A stretch of 64,000 bases of DNA, from positions 34,035-98,034 of the forward strand of contig JAJGOT010001031.1 of NCBI GenBank assembly GCA_022457155.1, in the 5' to 3' direction. The notes beneath the pieces were generated by a model, which did not search any database, was not told the origin of the DNA, and was given only the letters and a program-made list of their open reading frames with translations. Both the position numbers and the translations under genes were made by a program. The stretch comes from Cladopsammia gracilis (lineage: Eukaryota > Cnidaria > Anthozoa > Scleractinia > Dendrophylliidae). Positions 12,490 through 23,000 of the stretch are shown here, piece after piece; within the stretch, counting starts at the first letter, position 1; each line of letters opens with the position of its first letter.

Positions 12490-14330
12490 TGACTGATTAA
12501 AGCATGCAGAGACACAAGATGTGTAAAAATTACCTTCTTTATATACATATGCTTTTTGAAAAGACAGTTGGTCACAATTTTGATACTTTTCGACCAAAAC
12601 AGTTACTTTTGCCTTGTGTATATTACTTGTCAACGTTTTTCTCGACAATTACAATGAGAGAAAATTTCCACCTCGGGCAACTCAAATATTCCAGTGTCGC
12701 CCAATTTAAGATGGTCCGGCCCATTTTGATAAAGCACAGGTCAGCATCTGTCTTTAAGTCTAGGTCAACATTATAACCGTTTGTTGCTTGGTTTGAAGCG
12801 ATGGATTAGGATTTGGATTTATAAGTACGAATTTTTAGCTCACGATTTTTTCACTCACGCGGATGACGAATGCCAATCAGTAAACGAACTCACGCTGACG
12901 CTTATAACAAACACATTTCCCGGTTCCAACGTCCAAATTTGCTGAAACAAACTTTCAAATTCACTGGGATAAAGCGAAAATTAAGAGTCAAACACATTAC
13001 TAAGCATCGACGAAAACGAATGCGACAACGGCCGGCTCACTGAAGGGTTTTAACTGAGTGTGTGCGCCACAAAAAGAAAAAAAACTACATTTTCTACTTT
13101 CTATACGGTTTAATTTTTACTGTGTCAAGAGTAGACAGCTCACTTTAGGGTTATAACTGAACGTTATGTGCGACAAAAAAACCTACACTTTCTACTTTCT
13201 AAACGGTTTATTTTTTTACTGGATCTAGAATAGAATTATAGCATGATATATGCCTCATATAAAGTGCATCTACCATGAGAAAGCCTCTGAATGAGGCCGC
13301 TCAAGTGTTAATTTTCAGTTAAAATGTCGACCTTTTCAACTGTCCGTGTTTCATTCACAGATTCCGTTCGAGGGAGGCTTTAATAGTAATTCAACAAATT
13401 TCATTTAAGAGACGTAAAAGTTAGGACCACATTACACGACTAAAAGTTGGATTTTGAGAGTGAAAAGTTGAGACGCTTCGAGAACTTGAACATTCGTTCG
13501 TTTTCGAAGCTTTCCGCACTTGATAAAAAAACAACTGAAACATAGCGAGAAGGAAAGATTGACAGCTACCAAAGGCGCATGCGGATGAAGAGAGGCGTAC
13601 AAATGCTAAACACGTACCTTATCTCATTCCTGTAAAATCGTCTATGTCGACCTTTCCCTTCCTTTAAGATCAAACATTTCGGGTCAAGTTCCGAAAATGT
13701 ATTTAAAAACGAAACTCACTTTTTGATGTTTTATGCATAAAAAAAACCACAACACTTCGTTTAGCAATTAAGAGCCCCATTAGCAAACCATCAATCACTT
13801 GAACGTGTGTTTTACCATAAATGTTGCTTTTTTTCTCGCGCGCGCATTGGCTAATTTCTAAAGTTCGTATAAACACGACCCCCTTGAAGTCTGTAGTTTA
13901 AGCGTTCGTCCTTTTATCGACGGTGAATTCTGTCTTAAACATTTAACAGCCATTGCTTTGAAGATACAAAGCTACTTTGATGGCCTTATGAGGCAATTTA
14001 TCCTCGATTATATGGACCGGCGCGTTAAGACGTCAGTTATAACACATTGAGTATCAAATTCAGTTGACAAATAAGGACAGCAGCTGTATATTGGGTAACA
14101 ACGTCAATATAACAGCCTAAACAGCATTCGGGGTTGTTATCAGCGACTTTTGAATGAGAAAGAAGAACTGACAAGAATAGAAAATGTTTTGCCGTGATGC
14201 ACTTTCAAAAGTAAGTAATCAATAACTTACCACGCTCGACACTTCCACTGCCGAAAAAGGCCAAGATAGATATTCATCAAAAACACCAAAACTTTATTTT
14301 GTAAAAAGCTGAAAAACAAACAGTACCTCA
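12490..14330. other. no recognised gene; one two-copy tandem repeat
   Basis: About 13029-13120 and 13133-13225 are tandem copies sharing GGCTCACTRAAGGGTT-like, TTTCTACTTTCTA and ACGGTTTA blocks. A fragment of the 106-bp repeat appears near 13390-13440. No exon is supported. Confidence 0.45.
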
Positions 14331-14336
14331 GAAGAT

Positions 14337-14640
14337 GCTCGGTAGTTTTCATTTGAATTGTCACACTTAGGAGCAACACCTTGAACAGCATAACAAATTA
14401 AACAGTACCACAGGAAAGTACTGATCGATAGCTTTTATTTGAATGGTCACACCGTAGGATTTCATTCAGACTCAAAAGTTAGAACCACTTTCACGCGCTT
14501 GACAGTATAATAAACAGCACCACAGGAAAACACTGCGAATAGCCACACTTTAGGATTTTATCCACAGACACAAAAGTGAGAACCACCTTGTACAGCATAA
14601 TAAACAGTACCACAAGAAAGTACTGCTCAGTAGCTTTTAT
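14337..14640 (+). repeat. decayed 106-bp repeat units
   Basis: About three diverged units of the 106-bp repeat with small deletions, recognised by CAGTACCACAGGAAAGTACT and AGTAGCTTTTATTCGAA. They run directly into the 78-bp array. Confidence 0.7.
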
Positions 14641-15150
14641 TCGAAGTGCACAACACAGTGATAATGTAACAATATATACACCAGGTTGAAGAGAGACAAT
14701 TTGAAGAAAAGTTTCTTGTCGAAGGGCACAACACAGTGATAATGTAACCATATACAGCTATTTCAATAAACGTTGTCGGATGAAAAAGGCGAAAAGCCAA
14801 GACCGCAAGGTAGTATGGGATTTTTATACAATAGCTATTAACCCTAACCCATACTACCTTGCGGTCTTGGCTTTAGGCTTTCATCCGACAACGTTTATTG
14901 AAATAGCTGCATACACCAGGTTGAAGAGAGACAATGTGGAGTAAAGTTTCTTGTCGAAGGGCACAACACAGTGACAATGTACCCATATATACACCAGGTT
15001 GAAGAGAAACAATTTGAAGCAAAGTTTCTTGTCGAAGGGCACAACACAGTGATAATGTAACCATATATACACCAGGTTGAATAGAGACAATGTGGAGTAA
15101 AGTTTCTTGTCGAAGTGCACACAGTGACAATGTAACCATATATACACCAT
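14640..15150 (+). repeat. 78-bp tandem array split by a MITE
   Basis: The anchor ACACCAGGTTGAA recurs at about 14679, 14913, 14991 and 15069. The last three are spaced 78 bp; the first interval is enlarged by the MITE at 14755-14909. Each unit contains AGTTTCTTGTCGAAGGGCAC. The minus-strand open frames here are repeat by-products. Confidence 0.85.
14755..14909. mobile_element. foldback MITE, CAGCTATTTCAATAAACG family, copy 2
   Basis: Arms begin CAGCTATTTCAATAAACG and pair along most of their length. TA precedes the element; the right flank reads CATA, so one side has mutated or inserted imprecisely. It interrupts one 78-bp unit, whose uninterrupted neighbours show the pre-insertion sequence. 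Confidence 0.85.
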
Positions 15151-15214
15151 CAGATGACTATGTATGTGTTAAAAGGGCTATGTTAAGTTTTTGCAGCAGT
15201 ACTAAAAATTTCAA

Positions 15215-15625
15215 AAGACGTTTTTACCACAATTGCCGCTAAACTCGCAATCTGATTGGTCGACGTGAGTGGTAAATGAGAGTCCAGACAACGGTGCTCA
15301 CGCTAACATCACGTGCGCTTGAAAACAACCAATCAGATTGCGAGAAAGTTATAGACAACGCTTGCTCTTTCTTTGCTGTCACGTTTTGTACCAAGACTTC
15401 GATTTTTCCTTGTATTTTTTTCTAAATATTGTTGTAAAAAACAAATTTACACCGGTTTTCCGTGGTGTGGACTCTTATTTACCACGATTTACGGCATCAC
15501 ATGGTCAAAATTTGTTGCTGACTCACTCGGCTGCGCCTCGTGAGTCCACAACATTTTGACCATGTGATGACGTAAATCGTGGTAAATAAGAGTCCACACC
15601 ACGGAAAACCGGTGTAAATTTGTTA
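15215..15625. repeat. compound inverted repeat, copy 1
   Basis: A central palindrome (about 15447-15620) has arms ACCGGTTTTCCGTGGTGTGG and complement, flanking GACTCACTCGGCTGCGCC. An outer pair (ATTGGTCGACGTG against CAACCAATCAGATTGCGAG) lies at 15257-15345. A close copy of the central palindrome is at about 49865-50038. Confidence 0.7.
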
Positions 15626-16115
15626 AATCTGCATCGAAAGATATAAAAAATAGTGTTACAGTTTCAGGAGTTTTGTTTAAAGTTAATCAACTTCCAATGC
15701 TTTGGAACTATAAACGTCTTTCGTGATTACGGATGGCCAGGAGGTTATATTGAATGGACTGTAAGCAATAGGCTATTTTTAAGTACTTTCTTACTGTCTT
15801 GAAAATTAATATCGCTAAAAAATTAATTATGGTTTGTTGTCTCTCTAATTCTTTCCTAACTCCCTATTGATAGCGTTCTAGGAGCAAAGATTTTACACAC
15901 ACCAAAAAAACAAAAAAACAAAACAAACATGGCATGTCCATAGGTCACACTTTTTTTTAGTTCCAACTGACACACGAGCATCCTCACTGATGTTTGTTTA
16001 ATTGCATGCAAAATAGGGTGTTTCGTATTTCTTACTGAGCATGCATTTGATGCTTGAAATTATTTATTCTCTGCAGGTGTTCAGCAAACCATCACTGACA
16101 CCGAACAGACAAAGG

Positions 16116-17063
16116 ATGGAGCGACCAACACAGCTCTCTAGAGATCAAGAGGAAACAGCCTTAACCACCGGAAATCATGTCACAGGCTCGACGGAGGACG
16201 GACCACAAATCCCCCGGGTAGTGATAGAATCTACCGGCCAATCACGATTCGCCAGCTCGGTGATCAAAGTGCTATCGTTGCAGCGATTCTCTAAGAAAAC
16301 CGGTCAACGTTCGCGCGACTCGTGGCTAGAGCGATATACATACCAGGACGAGAGAGACTGGCGCCGGCCGCTAATGCGCAGATCAACGTCGAATTCGCCG
16401 CAAGTGCAAAGCCCCACATCGGAGGGGACGGGGAGTTCCCGCGAGACCTCGGACGCCTGGCTTGAACATGAGAAGTCGGGACGTTGCAGCTGTTGCGAAG
16501 CCCTTGTGTTTGATCCCTCGGGAAATGTATATTTCTTTTGGTTGCTAACAGTTACCCTCGGGATCCTGTACAATTACTGGATCATAATTTTTCGCGTGGC
16601 GTTCTTCGTGCGAAAGCAGAAATACGTTATTCCATTTATGGCGATCGACTACAGTTGTGATTTCATATTCCTGCTGGACATTATTGTACAGTTTCGTACG
16701 GGGTATTACCTGGATGGGAAGATAGTCACGGACACTAAAGGGCTGGCCAAACGCTACCTCAAGTCCCGCGGCTTTTTCTTAGATTGCGTTTCAATTCTCC
16801 CCACCGATCTGCTCTATCTGGTGCTCGGTCCCAGGCCATTTTTGCGCTTTGGGCGTCTCCTCAAGGCACACAGGTTTTTCTTGTTTTGCGACCGCGTTGA
16901 GATCTACAGCGGTCGGCCAAAGCTGTTTAACCTGTTGAAGCTAATCCAATACCTATTTCTCATAATTCACTGGGTGGCCTGTTTTTACTTCCTTCTTTCT
17001 TACCTGGAGGGTTTTGGGGCTGACCCATGGCTGCATCCAGAACTGAAGGAACAATGGGCCGAG
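16116..17063 (+). CDS. CNG-like channel exon 1: N-terminus and S1-S5
   Basis: Encodes 316 aa. The N-terminal 135 residues are polar and Ser/Arg-rich. S1 is near 137-160 (FWLLTVTLGILYNYWIIIF), S2 near 172-200 (DFIFLLDIIVQFRTGYY), S3 near 214-240, S4 near 242-263 (RFGRLLKAHRFFLFCDRVE, few basic residues as in CNG channels) and S5 near 270-302. The exon ends after the Glu of EQWAE in phase 0 at donor GAG|GTAAGA. A first non-coding exon upstream is implied by the splice acceptor ending at 16077 but was not found. Confidence 0.85.
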
Positions 17064-20000
17064 GTAAGAAAATACATTTCCTTAATTTTACTCAAAGGCT
17101 GTGGCAGTAGATTTCCATTACTTTCAGAAAATCACCTAAAATTTACCGAAAATCAAGCGAAGGTTTCCGAGCATTCGTCGATAAATAAAAGTACACATTT
17201 TCGAAGAATGCAAATTTCGCAATGGAACGACTCTTTATGATGATAGTTTTGAGTGAAAGCTTGTACGATTCGATTTCTAAATCTAGAGATATGTCCAGAG
17301 ATGCAGGCAGGGGAGGGGGGGGGGGGGGGGGAGGGGGTGGACATACTCCATGACTAGCATCACAAAGTGTCCTCACCTATAAAAGTTCACCAAAACACAC
17401 GGAGTCTGTCACATATGAAGTAATATGAAAACGACAAACAACTCTGTCAAATTTGAAGTACCGTAGAAACCCGCAAGTAAGAACCTGTATTTTCCCAAGT
17501 TAGCCTAAACAGGTTCTTACATAAATGGTAATTAGCACAAATTTAGGCTATTTAAGTTCTTAAATAGGTTCTTATTTTCTGAAGAAAAATCAAAGGGCTC
17601 TTAAAGCCATCTCGTTAAAGCGTTAGAACGTGTGGTTAATAAAAACAAAATAGAAGAATTGATAGTGAATATGGTAAAGATGCCGTTGTAGCGCACCTTT
17701 AGATTAAGTCTACTTAAAATACGTACATGAAAACATCACATGATGCATATTAGCCAATAGAAATTTATGTTCACGAAATGGGCTTTACATTTTCAAAAAA
17801 AACAACTTTAACATAAAAGGCTGATCAGACAGCAAATTTGTTCGATTTCTTTTAATAAGATATGCCCGATATTTCGGTTAGACAAAACTAACCTTCATCA
17901 GGGGCTAGGAAAGCTTAGTGAAGATGGAAACAAACGGTTACAATATTTAAAATGGGCTAAGATAAATTGCTGGCACACGATAGGCTAATAAACAAGTAAC
18001 GGTCCAGCTATATATTGCTACTGTTTGTTCTAGTGGTCCTTGCATTTTTACAGAAGTTATTTACATTTTCACGCTAGTAACTAAAATGGGGTCCTATTAT
18101 TTGGTTATACAATAGACGTGTTTAGAAAATGTTATAGGCTGGGCCTTATCATCATCATTATTATTTTTTTTTTGCAAAAGGAGGGGAACCCATGCCCCTC
18201 TGCTAACAACTTCTCTGTACAGCATTGGGGGATCTTTTCTCATCAGTGCTCCACTTTTTCAAGACCAAAAGCCAGAATAATCCTCAACTTCGACGACTAA
18301 GGAGAGCTTTTTTCACAAGATTTGGTGCCGTTTTTTCACCACAAGCAAGAAAGCGTCTTGTAACCATCTGTCTTCGCTTTGGTGAGTGCGTGCTTTTCAA
18401 TTTGGGTTTTGGTCTCGCGAGTTTTCTCGCCCTCGCGTTACGTGGAGATGGCCGCGCGTACCGCACACCAGCCGTTCGCCCACACTAAAACTTACTGTCC
18501 GCTTGATAGTGGAGGAAAACCTGGATCTTGACTCGCTCAGTATAGCGCAGTCGTTACCGAACTTTAAGGAAGAAATCGTTGGGACAGAATCGGCCACGCG
18601 GTTGGCGGCATCGGGCTTTGACTGCGAAAGCCGCGTTATCCCTTTACGCCTTTTACGGCAAAAAGCACTACACGTGTCATGCTTCATTCCCGTTGAATTC
18701 CCCGATGAAAACCTGCTACAACTCGTGGAACAATACGGCGACCTCAAAGCGCGAGCAGTCCGCCGGCTTTGCTTCAAAGCTACGCGCACATCGAAAACGG
18801 CATCCGTGTCGTAGAATTCACACGTTAACAAAAGGCAGTGCCACGCAAATAAGTCACTCAAGGGCTCGAGTTATTTTTTTAAGTACACTGGCCAGCCAAT
18901 ACTATGCTACCGGTGCCAGTCTTCCGAGCGCGTTGTTAAAGACTCCCCGAAGGCGAAACGCCGCGAGGCGAACCGCGAGGCTCCAGTGCCCGGAGGGGGG
19001 ACACCAGAGGCCTCCCGACCCCCACTACAGCAACCAGCAACGACACTCCCCCTGTAACCACAATAGGCCATTTGCACGATAGCGTCATTTGACTACAACT
19101 ACCAGAACTCATTTCGTTTTTCCTTTCTTATTTAAATTTTGTAATCCCAGTGAGGTTTAAATAACAAAGGTCCTAATTTGCACTACAAAACAAAAAAATG
19201 AACCTCCGTGCGACCCTTCTCCAGAAACTGCCGGCCACCCCCTATTACCGATGCCGTGAGCGTAAGCGTGAGAAGTCCTGTCTCGTGGTAATTTAAATAC
19301 AACAGATGATCACACGCGTTTGGCGGAGATCAAAGATCTCCTAAAAACGCCATCATTCGCAGTAAAAAACAGTGGATAAAGCTGGGGGAAAAACCGACCA
19401 AGTATTTCCCGGGAGTATTTCTACCAGCTTGAAAATCAGCGACAAACACGCGACTCAATTTCAGAGTTGCGTGCCAACAATTCAATCGTGACTTCCGATA
19501 AAAATATTCTTCGCGAATGTCGCGATTTTTATCGTAACCTCCATTCGGCTGAACAAGTTTATTTATCTAGCCAAGACTGGCTTTTAGACCAACTGGATAA
19601 AACTCTAGCATCTGAAGACCAGGAGAAATGCGAAGGTGACCTCACACTCTTCGAATGTCAATGTTTTGTAATAACGAAATATAATATCCAATTTATTCAA
19701 CACTTTTGAACAGTTTTATGGTAAAATATTTATTGATTTCAAAGTTGCGTTTGTGAGTTTATTTTTAGAGATTTGAATTTACAAAATGGTAATTAGATGA
19801 CGCCGACCCGGGACTTTGCCATTATTTCTACGCCAATTTACAATGCGCAGTTTACAGCTTGAGGATAATAATTTGATAAATACTAAAAAATAAACTGTGG
19901 AAAAACGTAAGAATTCACTAGCATCCGTGAGATTTTCAAAACAGATCACCATATCTGTACAAGCCATGTCGGGATGCAATCCCGAACGCCATTATGAAAC

Positions 20001-23000
20001 AACGGATCAGGAGGTTCTTCAAGCTCCAAGAAACACTACTCAAAAACAGAATAAAACAAGGAGCTAAAACATAAACTGCAAGAAGTCATTATTCCAGTAG
20101 AGATACGGCAGCTTCAGACTTTGATCTTGGACACTCACATCCGTGATAAAGATCCACTTTCTCACAAGTCTTGCACACCGCAGACTTAGACACTAAATCA
20201 CCGGCTGAGAGATTGGAGGCTCAGAGACCGGACGAGAGAAAGCGGCGGAAATCGAGCCTCAGAGATTGACTGATCCAAGCATATTCATAACAATTAACAA
20301 AAACTGCAGCCGATCACTACTTATCTTGCAACAAAAGTTAGCCAAAGACGCTCCAACATATGCCAAGAGAACTAGCATAACGAAGGCATAGACTGGAAAC
20401 AATAATTCTATAAATGGCAGTGAGTGTGCACAGCATGTAAACTGACCTCCTGTCATTAAAGAGATTTATATCCCAAAGATAAAAGAGTCATACAATACAT
20501 CGAGCATTTGTCACATCTCTATTTTGGTGATCAAAGGGGAACAAATATCTCGTAGACCTTCTTGGGAAAGCTATTCTAGAGGTTTCTTTATACATTATGC
20601 AACTAGCGGGAGTCGTGTTTGGCCTGTCACTTTTATAATACTGATATTCTCAAATTAATATATGTATCATATGTTTAATAGATAAAATACTACATGTAAA
20701 GAAAGCCAAATTTAAAAAACGTGAAAAGTATGAAAAGTATGATTTTCTAGTACTTAGGAAACAAAACTCTTTCACCCCTGACCAAGTTAACTTTAAATAT
20801 ATATAACCAGTTATTCAGATTCCCGTTTTGGCGATTATAAATGGCCAAACACAATAACATACGAGAGGAAAATAGTTAACAACTTCAAAGCTATAGCACA
20901 CGCACTTTTTCTTATCAATTACTACCACAAACAGACTCAGTAGATGGGGTTAAACGGATGTTGAACTATGTTTATTCAAATTGATACTGCACAAGAAACA
21001 ACACCCTAAACCGGGTGAGGGGTGGGGGGGGGGGGAGGGGGGGGGTTGCTCTTGCTTTCACAAAGGATAACACAGGAATGAATGATCATGACAGTGGAAC
21101 GCTCAAAAAGGTCTTATCTGAATACATGCATTCCAAAGATATCCATAACGGAAACTAGTGTAGTAATTAACCCTTTTAACATATCTATGATAAAAACACT
21201 CAATTACTACCACAAACAGACTCAGTAGATGGGGTTAAACGTATGTTTATTCAATAAACCGCCAAACCCAAAGGGGAAAAAGAATAAAAAAAGGGTTTGA
21301 GAAGAAGAAGTTACGATGTGGGAGAGAGTCTGGTTGTGATAGAATGGAGAATTTTAAAGTTATTTTCGTTGGAAAGAGTGAGATAGATTAAATATGCGTC
21401 ACTCTTCTAATCGCCATGCGATTTAATAAAAGCTGTAGGCGCTCGATTACAAAAAGCAAATGTAGCGCCTCCGCGACGAAAACTGTGCGAGGAATACTGT
21501 GTGAGGAATACTGTGCGGGATTAAACCTAATGGCTGAAAGAGCATTATACTGGTGAGCCAAGATAGGCCTGTACGATCCCCGAGATTGACAAACGAATAA
21601 TGGTGAAGAGGGCGACAATTGTACACTAGCTAAATACTGCCTAAGCGCGGTGACAGGACAAAGGGGCGAACCGGGAATAAACGGCAAGGGAATTTCTAAA
21701 ACCCGCTCCCGAAACTGGAGTGTCTTAGTGCGCGTGATGCGCAACAAAACCCCTTGCGGTGTGAAAGTCATGCTAGATAGTTTCAAAAAACACGCCTGGA
21801 AATCGCCAATTTCAGACTACTAAATTAGAGATACGTAAAAAAGAAAAGAAGGCTACTAAAAATAAAGCACGCATGCAGACGTGCAAATGATTATCTAAAT
21901 CGAAAAGACGGGACAATTGTAAAAGATCTCAACAGTGATCGGTTCTTTTCGTGCGACACAATCACCCAAGATCCGACGCACCGCTCGTTTGGCAAGATAA
22001 ATGTCATATTAAATCGTCAAGAAAGGCAAAACTGGCACCACACAAGCGGTTAATATGTGAAATAATGCTCAAACAATTAACGATCGAACGGTATGACGTT
22101 AAAGAACGTGACAAAAAAAACTAAATAAAGCAAATAAACGGATTTGGAAACTGGGAAAGGCAAGAAATCGAAATATTGGCAAAACAATAAATATGTTCGC
22201 ATATAGCATCTCATAGAGCGCTTTGTGGAGTCGCAAAAAGCATGGACCTGGATAGTTCCTAAATACTGCTGCAAAGCGTCGATGTGATCTGCGAGATAAA
22301 ATTGAAAAACAGATTGAAAGAAAGAAAAATCAATAAACTTAATAAGGATCTATGAAAATAAATGGAAGTAGCTACTTAATATACATTAAAAACAAACATA
22401 GAGTCGCTAGGAAATACTTGGGTAAGGTTCAAGGTAGCTACGGCATGCTGCAAATAGTCTGAGTAGAACGACTCAACGCATCCGCTAAAACGTTAGACTA
22501 TGACTTCCCGCTAATGTAACGCGCAGATAAACGGATATTGTTAAGAGACAGCAACAACCAAATTTCACGTAGACAACGCTGCATGAAGGCGTTCGTTGAA
22601 CGTTGATTGTTCAGTGCGTATATGCTGACCTGATTGTAAGCAGTTCGAGCTGGTTAATGTTCAAATATTGACTAGCAATAAAAGGAGGAAACTTGGCATG
22701 GAAGAATTCCCCAAAACACACTGCACCACAAGCATCAAGACAAGCATCACATGCCAACAGTTCTGGATCGACACAGTAATGGCGGTCGGAATTGTTGCTC
22801 TTGCTTTCACAAAGGATAACACAGGAATGAATGATCGTGACAGTGGAACACTCAAAAAGGTCTTATCTGAATACATGCATTCCAAAGATATCCATAACGG
22901 AAACTAGTGTAGTAATTAACCCTTTTAACATATCTATGATAAAAACACTCAATTGCATCACCTTCCTGACTCTTCAACGAACCAGATACAATCACGAATA

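Larger units (their letters stand above)
20915..22954 (-). mobile_element. tyrosine-recombinase retroelement remnant with split direct repeats
   Basis: Read on the minus strand the order is A1 (22954-22794), recombinase fragments (22274-21388), B1 (21254-21200), A2 (21205-21045), B2 (20979-20915). A1 and A2 are 161 bp each with about two mismatches. B1 and B2 share ACTACCACAAACAGACTCAG and what follows, with a 10-bp insertion in B2. B1 and A2 abut, overlapping by CAATT. The A1-body-B1-A2-B2 order is the split direct repeat arrangement known from PAT/Ngaro-type YR retrotransposons. No reverse transcriptase or RNase H was seen, so this is an internally deleted, non-autonomous or dead copy. Confidence 0.65.

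Noticed and set aside
14491..15150. Several Leu/Cys-rich minus-strand frames
   Set aside because: They follow the 106-bp and 78-bp tandem units in all three frames.
16041..16115. Upstream ATG as the start of the CNG-like protein
   Set aside because: A strong 3' splice site ends at 16077 between it and the better-context ATG at 16116; not fully excluded.
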